A stretch of 64,000 nucleotides of DNA from Klebsormidium nitens (Eukaryota > Streptophyta > Klebsormidiophyceae > Klebsormidiales > Klebsormidiaceae), in assembly GCA_000708835.1 (NCBI GenBank), contig DF237280.1:36526-100525 (forward strand), read 5' to 3'. The position numbers and the translations under genes were made by a program. This document shows positions 26,128 to 39,700 of this stretch, piece by piece (position 1 is the first letter of the stretch; each line of letters begins with the position of its first letter). The notes beneath the pieces are model-generated. The model was not told where the DNA came from, searched no databases, and saw only the letters and a list, made by a program, of their open reading frames with translations.

Positions 26128-26928
26128 TGTCCCTCCCTTCCCTTCCCTTGCTCAGACCCACCTGGGCTATCCGCCAAACACTCTCTTCGAACGACTCCGA
26201 GAAGGGAGTCTCCGACTCTCTGACTGCAAGCTCAGTCAGAGTCTGACTCTGAGGCTTTTAAGAGCCTTAACTGAGGAAGGCAAGCCCCTCGTAGGAGGTC
26301 AAAAGAACCATTCCCATTCCATATGCCGTTATCATCAAGAGCGTCTCAACGTCTCGTTTCGAAGCAGCTAGAGAGCAAATAGACGGCAACCTGTGCCGTC
26401 TATTGCCCACATTCTGCATAATTTATGCAGGCTGCAGCACGCCGACCACGCCCGTCATTTGTTGCTTTTCTAGTTGCCCTGGGAATAGCTGACCTAGCAC
26501 ACAGTCAGCAATGCAGAAATTGGCCCTGCCGAGAAGGTCAATATGGGTGCTCCGAGTCCTGGAGGCTGGACATTCTTGAAAAGGCTGAGAGAAGTGGCAT
26601 AAGTTTTGGCATGGGCACGAATGCTTAAACGATGTTGAACGGGCGTAAAGTGGGTGGCTTCTGCACCCTGATCCGTAAGATGCAGCTCAGGGCTTGATAA
26701 GAGCTCCGGCTTGATTGCACAGCTCAGGGCTTGATCACACTGCTTCTTGCCTTTGCTGTCCGCACTGCATGAAGACAAGCAATCGGTGCCCCATAAATTG
26801 CCGTACAGTGAAGTTGGAAGCAGCAGCTGGGACCAGCTATTTCCCCCTTTGAAGGGATCCCCTCAGATTATCATGGGTTTCTGGGTGTGCTGACGTATTC
26901 AAGGAGTCGTTGGGCGGGGTTGTCAGAC
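26128..26928. promoter_or_regulatory. 801-bp head-to-head upstream region, plastid protein / alpha/beta hydrolase
   Basis: Lies between the two divergent start codons. It contains an imperfect inverted repeat built on GACTCTCTGACTG and CAGTCAGAGTCTGACTC (about 26211-26252) and a direct repeat of CAGCTCAGGGCTTGAT (26683 and 26720 area). No core promoter element was assigned. Confidence 0.5.
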
Positions 26929-29139
26929 ATGGCAGAGGGGTCCAAAAAGTCCCCTGTGAAACTTGAGAATGTCAGCTTTTCTGCAGAGGACGGCTGGCCT
27001 CTGAAAGGCACGTTGTTTTGGCCCTGGGCTCAGATGAAACCAGCAGCGAGCACCACCACACCGCGAGGGGTGCTTATCAGTTCAGCTACAGGTTAGATGC
27101 TTTGTGTCCGTTGATACACAACAGGTAATCTGGGCAAAAACCAGGCTAGCCAGGGTTGAAGAAGGAAGCAAGAGGCTTGCTTGGTATTCTCAGCTTCGAA
27201 GTTAGCATTGTCTTCCCTATCCAGCATGATTGATTCTTATAATGGCATGAAAGAAGTCTCCTACTTCACGAGACCTTTTGCTGAGGGCCGTGAGGGCCAC
27301 CTGCAGCAGATCTGCACAACATTGTACACAACATTCTATACCAGCTCAAAGTACTTGTTCCTTGAACTTGCCTCAGCTGCTTCGTGAGTTGCTTGATCAA
27401 TGTCACATGGAAGCTCAAAACTTCTATCCATCGCTCTTGAAACCAAGCAGATTTCGTGATTCAGGATTGCTGCATCTGTGATTGACAATCTGCTCCTTAT
27501 CCAATTCACAAGAGCAGCAACTCTTCTTCGCACCTCGCAGGTGTTGGCCGCTCCTTCTACTCCCGCTTTGCATCGTTTGTTGCTCAAGAGACCGGCTGGC
27601 CTGTCTTGATGTATGACTACAGAGGCAATGAGGGGGTCTTACCTGAGGCAAAAAGGAAGAAACTGCCTGAACACCCGCTTGTGGACGTCAATGCTGACAT
27701 GAGCGACTGGGCACTTCTTGACCAGCCAGCAGCCCTGTCTTACCTGCTGGCTTACCTCCGCGACTCTGCTGTGGAAGAGGAGACGGCTGTTTCAGGTAGG
27801 CATACAATGGCCTCTCCTGTTCTTCATTGATCATTGAGGATTGTGTTTGAGAGAAGAGCAAGGTGCTAGATAGGGACATCAAGTGTATTCTCCCCTTTGA
27901 GCGAGTCTATTGCTAGCTCCTCTTGTAGCGCATAATGTACAATGAAATTGATTTCGATCTTGGATCTGAAACCAGAGGCCGGTTTCCAGATTTCTAACGT
28001 TCTGGAGCTCTTGAAAAGCTGATTTATTTTGACTTTTGGCTCACTTATCTTTCGAGCTGCCTCTTCCTCCGCAATCACATGACACCGAACTCTTCTCAAA
28101 TACATTTTCAACGGGTCCGATTGTTCTTCGCTTACAGGCGCCGTTTTAAAACCTGAAGTCGTCATTGTCGCACACTCCGTGGGAGGCCATATCGCCCCGC
28201 TTTTGCCCCCCCATCTGGCTGCCGCCGTGCCACGTGTCCTATTCATTTCTGTAAATAGCGCCTACTATCGACATCACCAGGTCAAGTCCCAGCTTGCGAC
28301 GTATGCCTACCTGAAAGTTGCACTGCCGATCCTCATATCCATGCACGGGTGAGTATCTCTGGAGCTGTTTTGTGAAACTTGCCACGGCACGAAAAGTCAT
28401 TTCAACCTCCAAATTCGAAGGCGGAAAGTTTGCCGGCTATTGATTGGGGCTGTATTGTCTTCTGTGGTATCAGTAGACAAGGAAAGAAAGAATCTAAGTT
28501 ATGAGCTGAACTGTAGCCGCACTGAAAGGCCCGTTCGCCACCTCCGTTCAATAATCAGCCTCCTCGCTCTCTCGAAAAGTTGTGCAAGAACCTGCATAAC
28601 GGCAAGCTTAGGGGAGCGACGTGCCAATAACCCGATCCGTGAAAACCCTCCTGTGTTTACGGTTCACTTGTTGCTTCGGGAGAAAAACAAGCTCTCTTGA
28701 AACATTCGAATGCTTTTCTCGCAGTTATGCGCCGACCCAGAAGCTGGGCCTCATGTTCGGGGAGCTGCCGTCGGGCGTGATGGAGCAATGGCTGCGGTGG
28801 GTGGGTCATCCCGACTACTGCTTCAGCGAACGGGAGCTGCGCACCGTTGGGGAGGCTTGGCGCGGGAACGTTCTCGGCATCTCGTTCGCTGACGACGAAA
28901 TCGCCAAGCCGTCCGCGTTTCCGGGGTTTACCGATCTGTTGAAAAGCGCCCGGGTTGTGAACCTACATCTGAAGCCGTCGGATGTTGGTCTCGACGGCAA
29001 AGTAGGGCACGTCGGGTTTTTCTTTAGCCGGGCGAAAGAGGCGCTCTGGCGGCCAGCGCTGGAGTTCATCAAGAAGGGGCGGGTGCCTTCGAGCTTGCAG
29101 CAGCGAAGTGCGGTTCCTCTGCAAGCCTCAAGACTCTAG
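26929..29139 (+). CDS. Predicted alpha/beta-hydrolase (COG4757-like)
   Basis: 347 aa from four in-phase exons: 26929-27091, 27541-27795, 28138-28348 and 28725-29139. Early residues ENVSFSAEDGWPLKGTLFWP match the start of the predicted alpha/beta-hydrolase family. YSRFASFVAQETGWPVLMYD gives strand-helix-strand. The nucleophile elbow is AHSVGGH, with the catalytic Ser; the usual first Gly of GxSxG is Ala. ELPSGVMEQWLRWVGHPDYC and the final His motif VGHVGFFFSR are typical of the bacterial-type family. The acid is probably an Asp in NVLGISFADDEIA. Substrate unknown; likely a small ester or amide. No signal peptide or transit peptide is visible, so a cytosolic protein is likely. The family is mainly known in bacteria, so transfer into the green lineage is possible but untested. 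Confidence 0.85.
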
Positions 29140-29926
29140 TACGTAAGCGCGGCTTGCTGGGTGAGACTTGTATCATGGAACATTGAACATTGTAGAAAAT
29201 TTGATGCGTGTTTGCTTGCACATGTATAGACGTGTCTGCCGTCAAAGAAAGGGACGTGTGGACCTTGCAGAAGATATACAACCCTGATCTGATTAGCTTA
29301 TAGGAAGGCCTGCTCGAAGTTGATGACCTAGCTTGAGTCCGAGCGCTAGCTGCATGCCTCTGAGTACGATACTAGCCGAGTCGGGACCCATTGAAAATTA
29401 AAGCTAGCACATGTACTGCATTCAACCGCGCAGCCCTGATTCTCCTCATGTTTAGATACGTGCAGACCATTCTCCGTTTTGACTATCAAACTCATTCGCC
29501 TATTCCATTCATACACGGCATGGACCAGAATCGACAAGAGGGAGGTTTGAGCGCATGCATGCATTTGTTGGGGATGCAGCTACCTAGTTTCTTCCAGTAA
29601 TGTCGTACACACATGCATGCAGGGGCGTATATACAATTCGACGCGGCTCCTCCGCGCCGTCAGTAGCACTCAAGCACAATTTGTGGGCCATTATTCGGGC
29701 ATGCAAATGAATCGTGCGTGCTTATACTACGGGCATGAGAGGCCGGGCCTGTCTGGGCCCTGTCCGTGCCATGCGCAACCGACTTGGTAAATCAAGATCT
29801 CGACAGTTGATTGAACAAGCCTGATCATGTGTTTATAGCAACATGCAAAAGAAGTCGACAACGCCTATCCCCAACCCATTTGTGTGTATAATGTTACAAG
29901 AATCTTCGCGACAGTGATGTTCCTGC
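29140..29926. other. Tail-to-tail intergenic region, alpha/beta hydrolase / cpSRP54
   Basis: 787 bp with no exon seen. GCATGC or TGCATGC words occur near 29351, 29555, 29612 and 29698. AT-rich stretches could hold polyadenylation signals. Confidence 0.5.
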
Positions 29927-32900
29927 TCATCTCCTCCCCGCGATCGCGACCGGTTCCCTCCTGCTAATTTCACTGGCGGAATCCAACAAGGACCGCTTCT
30001 TTTTCCGCTTGGCCGTACCTGGCGCAGCTTTGCGTCCGCCTGAGATGGCCGCCTGAAGATCGCCCATCCCTGGCATGGCCGTCTTCCCGCTCATGATCGC
30101 CGACAGGTTCTGCATCCGCGCGCGCATCGTGAAGAGCTGCTGGATCACCTCGCTCACCTGCAGGGGCCATGTTCAATGCTCCATCAGCAGCCAAGTTGCA
30201 AGATTGAAAAGCAATCCGATTGACATCGTTATCGTTCAACTCACCGTGAGAGAAGACGCTACAGAGAAAACGTAGCAGGTAGCAAACGACATGGGTTTGA
30301 AAACCACGAAGAGTTAGCGCAATTGAGCAAGAAAAGAGCACGGAGATTCAAGGTAGAACTACATTCGCAATCGCACCTGTCTTTCCGTCTTGCCGCAGCC
30401 CTTGGCGATCCGCCGCCGCCGGGAGGGGGACGACGCCAGGAGGTCCGGCTTGGCACGCTCGTCGACCGTCATGCTGTGGATGACGGCCCGCATCGTCTTG
30501 GCGTTCTTCTCGGCCTCTCTGATCTCCGTGTTGCTCAGCCTGCATTAGAAGAATCATCGTCAGCACCCGAACCTCCCCAAGAAAGGGCACACCCATGCTA
30601 GTCCCCCCGTTCAGCGGGAAAACTTCTGAAGTATCTGGTTTGATTGTCTGGAAAGTGGGTGGATCTCTTTCACGCGAATCGCAGGGGAAAGAATGAAGAC
30701 GACTTACGCCCAAAGATATGAAAGCTCTTCCAGATCTGTTAACGGCGTGCATTGATCAAAGATACCTTTTACAATCAAGCAGCCGGCTGGCGCAGCCCTA
30801 CCGGGTACAAGCTTTTTCCCTGCCGCAAGTGCATTAACTCATGCGGATAAGATGATCTCTGCAGCATGTTGAAGAAAGCATAGGGCAAACAAACCAAGCA
30901 GTCTACCAGAAACAGGGACCACAATTGCGTGCGGTAAACACGTTGAATGCAAAAAGGCGGCTCACTTGTTCATCCCGGGCATGAGCTTGAGGAACGCGGA
31001 CATGGAGCCGAAGCGCGCAATCATCTCTGTCTGCTTGAGCATGTCCGTGAAGTCGAACTTGGCCGACATCATGCGCTCTGCGATTCTAGCACTCTCTTCC
31101 GTCATCATCTGCACAGAAGCAGTATGGACAACACGTCAGCGACAAACAAAAACATATCGAAAGAGGGAATGGAAACAGGGCAAGGGGACTCCATCTCAAG
31201 CTCGAATTAAAAACAAGGGTTCGTGCGACACCGTCCCTTGGAAAAAGGTCGAGCAAATGACAGGTGTAGTGTCAAGCAAACCGGCTGTGCAGCCACAACT
31301 TTTGGACGACGTAATATCTACCTGATATGAATCAACATCAGAAGTTGGATTCATCTCCATGGCTGGCGGATACAAAAGGGATTCTTTACCCGCCAGCATT
31401 TCGACTGCCACTCGCGTATAGCCTTGCATTGTAGTCAGAGTCGCAGTAGAGTGACCGGTGAAGGAAGCACGCACTGCTCCTTTTTTATCGGTACAAAGTT
31501 ACTGAAATGCCTTTACCCACATCAACTACCATCAACAACTTGCCAGCAATCTGTCGATCGAGGCCGATCCGAATCTAAACGTCGACTCAGCATAGTCGTT
31601 GCCCTTCAAGCAAGGTCTGGTGATAGCAGGAAGCTGACAGAGCCGTTAAGCAAGCCCAGCGGGTCAAGAGCTCTGGGAGTAGCGAAATACAAAGTCGAGT
31701 GCATCTTTTCTTGTCTAGTCGAACCAGTGATGAACTGAATAATCGTCCCAAGCTATTCCCTCACCGCTTCCTCGGCCCTCTCCACGAGCGTCAGCACGTC
31801 GCCCATACCCAGGATGCGCTGCGCCATGCGCTCTGGGTAGAACGGCTCCAGCGCAGTCATGGCCTCCCCCTCTCCAGTGAACTTGATCGGTTTGCCAGAG
31901 ACCTGTCAGCGACAAAGCGTAAGCTCGCAGGCTGCGGAGTAAGTAAAGAAGTGCGCAGCCTTTCAAACATGCAGCTTGAGGGTCGGCCGCAAGGTCCGCC
32001 CACAATGCAGGGCTCTGAACCCAAACAAAATCCAGATGCGCGTCGTTTCGGAGCCAATTTTTTTTGGGGCACGCTCAATAAGGTGGCGTTCTGCACGAGA
32101 GTGACTTGAAAAACTTCCGGTTTCAACATCAAGCTCTCAGATGCAGGAGCAGGCCGAATCGACGACTTTGTTCGGACTACGCGGATGCATGTGAATCATC
32201 AAAATTTGACATGCAACGACCCCTAATGAAAACTTGAGCTGCTATCAGCTGGCAAGGACGGCCCGACCGTTGGAAGGCCTGGGACGCAATTTGATCGCGC
32301 TGCATGAGTTTGGTTGAAACCGCTAGTTTCATTCAATCTTTTCCAGAGCTCTGTGCCCATACCTTTGCGGCATACTCAGAATAACGTGGACGAATCCTCC
32401 CGACCGAGAGAGGCATCGACGTGACATGACTTCGGAAGTACACCGGAAGGCTGGGATCAGGTTGGCCTTACCTCCTTGACGCTCAGCGCAGCGCCACCCC
32501 GTGAATCTCCGTCTAGTTTCGTCAGGATCGCCCCAGTGATCCCCACCTCCTGGTTGAACGACGCCACCAGGCCTGCAGTCCAGCGAGCACAGCATGAGAC
32601 GGCTCATTTGGATAGCCCGACAAGTAACAGAGTCTACTATGCCCAGTGCTTAGATTTGAGCCAACGTTCAGCTTTCAGTCGCCAGATCCGTGCTGCCAGG
32701 TTTTGCGGTCAAAAGCAAGCGGAATCCGCGGATCACACAGCTTGGAGCTCGCAAAAAGTAGGTCTCCCACAAACCAAGTCGATGGTATGAATCTCACTGC
32801 AGAGCCCGGAAGGAAGCCACAAGCGAACACAATCCAGACGAGGCGTACTCTACGCATTCCAAGATCCCAGGATTCGGACTCAAGCAAAGTCCTATCCTGA

Positions 32901-35495
32901 GACCTCCATTCCATCTCCTCACTCGCTGTTCCTCGTGGTCCAGGGTTTGCAGTGAGAAGCTTACCGGCTGCTTCTTGTCCCGTCATGGCGTCCACCACAA
33001 GAAGAATCTCGGTAGGCTTCACTGCCTTCTTGATCTCCTTCAACTCATTCATCATGTCCTTGTTGATCTGCGCCGGAACAGAAGCACCGCTCAGCAGATG
33101 TCTTTCTGAAAAGCTCGTACCGTAAACTGAGACCAAAGTCTACCGCAACCCCGAAACAGCACGCACTATTTACCAGACTTTCAACAACAAGGCTTTGAAA
33201 CAGATCGCTTCACGATGTGGCGGAAGTATTCTTTCTTCATTTTATGAACCGGGACCCTTGTGGGCTCCTCTAGACGTGCTTTGGTTGATGTCAACGTCCT
33301 GGTTGATGTTGACGAATGAGCTTCAACAAACTTAAAACGGAAACTTTTGTTGCAGAGTTCCCTGCTTGCACACCGTGTCCACCTTAAAGAAGCCCCTAGA
33401 CCTACAAAGGATTCTCAGAACTTCAGAGTCACGCAGGTTTAAGCAGGGGCCGGGCTATTGTTATGCAGAACACTTGCCTGCAGCCGCCCTGCTGTGTCCA
33501 CTAGAACAACGTCTGCCTTGATCCGCTTGGCCTCCGCCAGGCCTTTCCTTGCAATTTCGGGTGGCTTCGCGGTGGTGCCCATTTCAAAGACTGGCACGTC
33601 CACTTGCTTTCCCAACGTCACGAGCTGGTCAATGGCTGCGGGTCGGTACACGTCCGTGGCGACCATAAGAACCTTCTTGTCCTGCATCCAACACAAAAGG
33701 TTTGCCTTCAGCCCGGAAAATGTTCATCATAATCAGAGGCACGATTTGACCTTGTGCCACCTTGCCAATGGCAACAGATCGAAGAGCCTAGAATGGATCA
33801 ACGGAGAACCCTCGAACTCCGTGAGAATGCAGATACGGGCCTGAGTAAAAATGTTGCTGCAGCGAGAAGCACTGAACAACTCTACCTGCTGTCCATGGTC
33901 ATGTGTGAAGGGAAGTCAAGCTGACCATAGGATGTCATGCTGTAAAGGTTGCAAACGGTCGAAGCACGTAACTTGACTACAGACTCGATGCTTCATCATA
34001 CTTCCTAGAAAGATCTGACGCAGTATATCTCACCTGCTTCTTGAGGTAGAGAGCCAGCTTTCCCGCGGCCGTGGTCTTTCCCACTCCTTGCAACCCAGCC
34101 AGAAGGATGACAGTGGGACCAATCCGGGAATACACCAACGGGGCAAGCTCCAGCCCCATCAGTGCTTTGAGCTCATCAGCCACAACCTGCCAGGAACAAA
34201 AGAAGACAATTGTGGCTGAAGTCCAGAGTATGACATGATTCGAAGAAGCTCAAAGTGCATTACTGAAAGCTTTCACTACTTGTATTTGATTGCTTTTGAG
34301 GCCAGACGACAATATGTGTCACAAGTAAGAAGCACCGCATCCAACTGCACAACATTGCCAACGAGAAGAGCCCCGAGAGAGAGACGGGAAGCATGATGCA
34401 CCACACCAGCTGCTCTTTCTTCACAAAATGTCAAACAGAACCTTGTACCGGAAGTGGTTGAAGTTACGCACCTTGATAAGCTGCTGCTGCGGTTTGACTC
34501 CTTTCGCCACCTCTTGGCCAATTGCCTTGGACTGCACATTCGTGACGAAACGACGAGCCACGGGCAGACTGACATCTGCTTCCAGAAGAGCCCTCCGGAC
34601 CTCTTTCATGGGCTCTTTGATATTGTCCGATGTGATCTTGTCTGCAGACAGCAAGCACCAAATGAACGTTACTCGCCGGGGACTCTACCCTGTGATGCTG
34701 CTACTTAGGCACTGGCTTGCAGTTCGTTCCAAAACGAGTATGCCTTTGCATCCAATTCGGTCAGTCCAATGACCCAACCTTGGGCGCAGATTGCTTCAAA
34801 GAGAGCTGCAAAAACCCAATTGCAGCTGTCTGCCTGGAAAGAGAGACCGACCAGCGAGAATACTCTACAGACGTTTACGCCCGTTCACGATGTTATGAGA
34901 CACAGCTGTCACATTACAAACCTACCTTCATTTGCTAGCTTCTTCCATGCATTCTCTAAGCTGATTGACAGCTGGTCAAAGACTGCCGCCTGAGTGCTCA
35001 AGGCACCCCCTCGCCGAGAGCCTGGGCCGGGCCGCCCCTGGCATTGCTGCAACCGAGTGAGACTGGCGCCCTGCAGGACACAAACTGGATTGAATGCTGC
35101 ACCATTACCAACTTTCCGAGAATCGCCTTCCTGACCAAGCCTTGACGGAACTTTTGCTACCAGCGAAAAGAGGGGTAGCCAATGCTGCTGAAAGCAGCAA
35201 CCAGAAAATCGAACGAATGAGACGAAACTGCCAAAGGTGACAGAAGGAAACAGATTGTGCAGCTCACCAGGAATGCAGTGCTCTTTGCCGAGCAAAGATG
35301 TAGAGACGAGCCACCGAATAGGCTTGACTCGAGAGCCAAACCCAGAGCAGCTTTTGGGGGTTGGAATGTGCGGGGAATAACTGGAGGGCTCCATGTTGCA
35401 CCGCAACTCCTATCCTTGCTCAAACGAGCATGTGCCACATCTGGGCGAATACTGCACAGGTTTTGAGAGAAGCTCGCGACTTTCGAAGCCGCCAT
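29927..35495 (-). CDS. cpSRP54: Chloroplast signal recognition particle 54 kDa protein
   Basis: 592 aa from eleven exons that all close in phase: 35495-35268, 35070-34926, 34641-34472, 34186-34034, 33681-33478, 33067-32965, 32572-32472, 31902-31765, 31108-30966, 30539-30377 and 30157-29927. An N-terminal transit peptide ([11 protein letters not shown] start) precedes the N domain and the SRP GTPase: P-loop [35 protein letters not shown] and [13 protein letters not shown]. The M domain includes LMPGMNK and [19 protein letters not shown]. The tail holds [11 protein letters not shown], matching the plastid-specific ARRKR-type motif that binds cpSRP43. It acts in the stroma, delivering light-harvesting proteins with cpSRP43 and cpFtsY and also serving thylakoid cotranslational targeting. 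The intron after exon 33681-33478 has a GC donor (CTGCAG|GCAAGT), and the flanking phase supports it. Divergent from the VPS23-like gene. Confidence 0.96.
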
Positions 35496-36709
35496 GTCTT
35501 TGGTGCAACCAACGGTTCTAAAAATTTGTCCACAAAGTTGGGCGTGCAAACAACACCGGTCCTTCAAGGGCGTCGAGGATCGCTCAGGCAAAGGGCTGCT
35601 GGCCACAAACCACAACAGACTGCGCCCCCTAGCTGCAACTCAGGCGCACCTTTTCACTTCCTCTTGCAAGTTGTGCAGTTTTAGTATTACTCACAACTCA
35701 AGGTGCATGCTTGCCTCGAAACTTATCGAAAGACAAGTTTCCAACTGCAGTATGTGAATGCGCTCTTTATACGGGGTTAACGAAGCAGTTATCGTTCCTA
35801 TTAAAGTGACGTCCAACGGCGGTGCCGTCGAGGAGCTTGTCGGAATTTGATACAACGACTTCGCGGCATACGAGTCGCTTCTTAAAACGGCATAACGGCG
35901 CTTCGATGTTGGGTTACAATTGGGTTACAGATTTTGACCCAATTAGCGCTCTGTGACAGTCGCGCTTTCACATCTTGAGTGGCTAAGTACCGTAGTCCAA
36001 CGTGATCATTCCGAACGGAGTTTCCAGGTAATATTTTCCAACAATCCGACCAGGAATGCGGAATTGATTATGCGGATTCCGACCAGAATCCGAATGCCCT
36101 ATGTTCATACTTGAAGACGCATTTTAGGGCAGATTTGGGCAGATTTTTGCCTTCCGAGGCCCAATTTAGAAATATTTAACCTTTCCGAATTTCTACGTTC
36201 CGAACGGGAAACCTGAATTTGTGACTTTCCGAATGCAAATAATTATTTATTTATTCGGATTCATTACCTTGGACTACGGTAGTAGAGGGAGTGGCTTGTG
36301 CGCTGCATTTCCCGAACAACTTTCTGGCTTCATCAGTTGAACAAAGCGCCCGTTTGGTGGAAGCAGTGGGCAAGCTCCTCGGAGTCCTGGTTGCCTCGAG
36401 AGTCTACAATTGGCCCAGCAGATAGTGTGCTGGAGCCGAGCTGAATGCGCTGCTGCACGCAGGAGGGGCGCCTTCCGCAGCAGCTTCAGACTCATTCTAA
36501 AGTTCTCATCTCATCTGACTTTGTCATTGCAGACCAACAGCAAGGAAGAGGCCGAAAATAAGCTTCAGGATTGCCCTTGTGGAAACAAGAGCGGTCCCTC
36601 TTGGCTTCATGCGAATTTGGCTCAAAATGAGTTTATATGCTTGTAGGAGATCGTTTCAGAGACTGTAGCAAAGCAGGGGACCCGTCAGCAGGTGTGGCCA
36701 GCAAGACCG
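35496..36709. promoter_or_regulatory. Head-to-head upstream region cpSRP54 / VPS23-like, carrying a MITE
   Basis: 1.2 kb between divergent start codons. The 35988-36281 inverted-repeat element sits near its centre, about 490 bp from the cpSRP54 ATG and 430 bp from the VPS23-like ATG. The remainder shows no coding signal. Confidence 0.6.
35988..36281 (-). mobile_element. Family A MITE, copy 1 (TACCGTAGTCC ends)
   Basis: The left end TACCGTAGTCCAACGTGAT mirrors the right end, whose reverse complement is TACCGTAGTCCAAGGTAATG. A TA dinucleotide at each end fits a TA target duplication, as in Tc1/mariner-type elements. No ORF. About 294 bp, in opposite orientation to the copy at 62525-62819, with shared interior such as GGGCATTCGGATT and AATAAATAAATAATTAT (read on the minus strand). 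TTCGGAA-type heptamers recur through the interior. Confidence 0.9.
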
Positions 36710-39700
36710 ATGGCTACTCTTGAGGCTTTCCTGGAGCAGTCCGCCTCGTACATTAGAGACACTTTGCCGGGGCTGCCAGCATACAGGTAAGCTGAAGCAG
36801 TAGCTACTGTCAAACTACTACTGTCAACTTGTGTCTTTGTTATGTGCTCTCTCAAATTCGCTGTACCAATCTGTAGGACTCCTTCCGATGAACTGCGTGT
36901 GGCCAGATTCTCACTACCAAAGGGATATGTTGAATGTAAATACTCCTTGCCTCGCACCGGCTTCTCGTCTTTCCGTTCATGGTGACCCAGAAGTGAAGAA
37001 GATGACAGGCACCCCGTGGCTTCCTGCAGTAGAGTCGCCAGAAAGCAGATTGAGCAGCAGATCACTCAGTGTCTGGAAAAGTACCGCGGCCTGGCCCTCC
37101 GCTTGGACAACTACGCCCCTGATGGCAGCACGAGCGAGCCAACCAACATGGCACTGTTGGCATTGGAGGGCACAATCCCTATGAGCTACCGGGACAAGCT
37201 GTACAACATCCCAGTAAGTCTCTCACATGGTGTCTACTTAGTTCAGAACTTCAGATAAACTGGTTGGAATCCAAGGCTCTGCAGAAGGCGCTTGGGCAAC
37301 GGACAGCATATAGACAGTGTGAAGAGAACAAGAGGAGACTCAATCTGTGGATATATTACAATCTACAAAGGCAATACGCTTGTTCAAGTCAGAGAGTGGC
37401 TCCCCCCTTCTAAGCCATTTCCTTGTCAAGCGGGAAGTTGGAAACTAGTGCTCTTTCTAAGTCCCTTTTTCTTTATGAGCTGAGGATACACGCCTCCCAA
37501 GTGTTCCTGACATCGGCCCATGTGTGTGCCACAGGTCAGCATCCGGCTCCCACAAGGCTTTCCGGTCTCCCCCCCAGCCTGCTATGTTCTGCAAAAGAAT
37601 GGTCTCGTGCTGAAGCCACAGCACACCGTAGTCACCCCGACAGGTCTATGCAACTTCTCGCGGTTTGAAAAAGCGAGATGGGACCCCAAGCACTCAACCA
37701 TGAAAGACCAAGCGGACCTGGTGAGCCTGCGAACCGTTGGGAGTCTGGATGCTTTGTGCAAGTGAAAAACGGGAGGAAAGCGAGAAACTAGAGCAAACTG
37801 GAAGCTTAACAGTAACTGAAGGATGTCGGAATCAGAAGGAGAAGGGTCGCAATTGACAAACTGAAACCAGTGGAGGTTGGGTCCACTTTGGTGCATGTGC
37901 TGGTCACACTAGTCGACAGCTGGTGGCCTCTGAATGCTCTGATGAAAATAAACACGTTTGTCAATACAAACCTCTTCTTGAGTACTAGAATAAGGTAGAC
38001 TGTGCGTTCCAGTGCAGAACGTTTGCGGGGACAAACACATTTTCCGGATGAATCTCTTCTTAATTACAAAGAATAAAGTAGACTTGTGTTCCTTTGCAGA
38101 TGGCCCGTGTCTTTGGCATGGAACCCCCGTTGTACTCTCCTGGAAGCGCAGCGCAGCAGGCGCTCGCCTCTGCCGCATCTTTGTCTCCGTCCTTCTCGCT
38201 TCAAAAGCCCACCATCGCACCTGTGGTTCCGGCAGCCGTCGCGGAAAGCAAACTAGCGGCTAGGCAGGCCTGGGATCCGAAAGAACCGACCCAGGAAGAG
38301 CTGGCTCTTGCTCTCGACGTAGTGGAAACATTGTGAGCATGAGCCATTTCCGTTTTTAGGCTCACGTCTTAGTCGATCAGTCAGCTTTCGTGATCCTGGG
38401 TTCCTTGAAGTGTATCCAGCTGCTACCTCGTCCACTGATGGACTGCTGACGAAGCCTTGACTTCCGCAAGAAGCCGAGCACGAACTCGTGAATTCCCTGT
38501 TTTCACCTCCTCGTTGCTTCCAGCAGAAGCCAACTCCGCCCCTGAAATCGGAAGCGTCCTCTGTGGATTATCCACGATGCATCCTCCTCACACCGAAGCG
38601 TTCTTAGGCGTTCGTCGTCATTGCCCATGCGGAGACTTGAGTTAGATTCTTTCGTTCGCAGGTTGACCAAACTAGAGGCTGAGGATGCAGACAACGAAGA
38701 TGCCACGGACGAGGCGTTTCAAAGCTTGCGGGATGAGAAGGTCAAGGTCGAAGACTACCTCAAGGTGAGCACTACTGGAGATGCATGTGCTGTTCGTCTT
38801 TTTGGTTAGAAGCCGGATGTCGTTCGTCCACGCAACTGCTAGTCAAGAACGTCTAGTCTAACGCCAGGCCTTCGTGAAATGGCTTTGCTCAAGTCGGGAA
38901 TCACTCTGCTTCCGTCCTGTTGGTCGCGCATCATCCTGAGCCAGTGGTCTCGCGGATGCTCCGATATGGGCAGCATATGCACAAATGGTGAACAGTACCT
39001 TTCTATCCTTTTGCAGACAGTTCGTCGGCTCGCTCGAGAACAGTACCTGAACCGCGCCCTCTCCAGAAAGGTAGGACCCACCGTTTGCTCATCTCGTTGA
39101 TGGTTTTCCGTGAGCCGCTCGCTGCGAGTAGGAAGTCAAAGTACGTGGCCCTCGGCGCGTTTCTTTTCAATTTCCTTTGCCCCAGCGTCTGTCGTCGAAT
39201 TCAATGAGACAACAAGTGAGCACTCAGCTACTGTCTGCGATTTCTCCGATAACACGGCGTACATGCTTTTGGCAAGATGGGAGCCCAAGACTCTTAGCTC
39301 TCCCTGAAAATCAGCCAAAACGCTTCTAAGGTCGAATCTTCATCTCCTAGTCTTTCATCGCCACGCATTTGGTACGCAGATGTATTGGTGATTGGTCTCT
39401 TGCCTGACCAAATATTGCCGTACTTTCCCTTAGGATAGACACCTCACAAACAATAATCACGATCAATCTGCCTTCCAGGCAGCCAAGCTGAAGCCCTTTT
39501 TAGAGGAGCGCGATGCCAAGCTAAAGGCAGCAGAGGCGGAACGGCATGCGGCCGAGCAAGCGGAGCAGGCGCAGCAGGAACAAGAGGCCGAGCGATTGCG
39601 GTGGGAGGAGCAGGAGAGGAAACGGCAGGAAGAAGAGGGGAGACGGATGGAGGATGAAAGAAGGAGGGCGGAAGAGGAGAGGCAACGCGCGGAACAGGAG

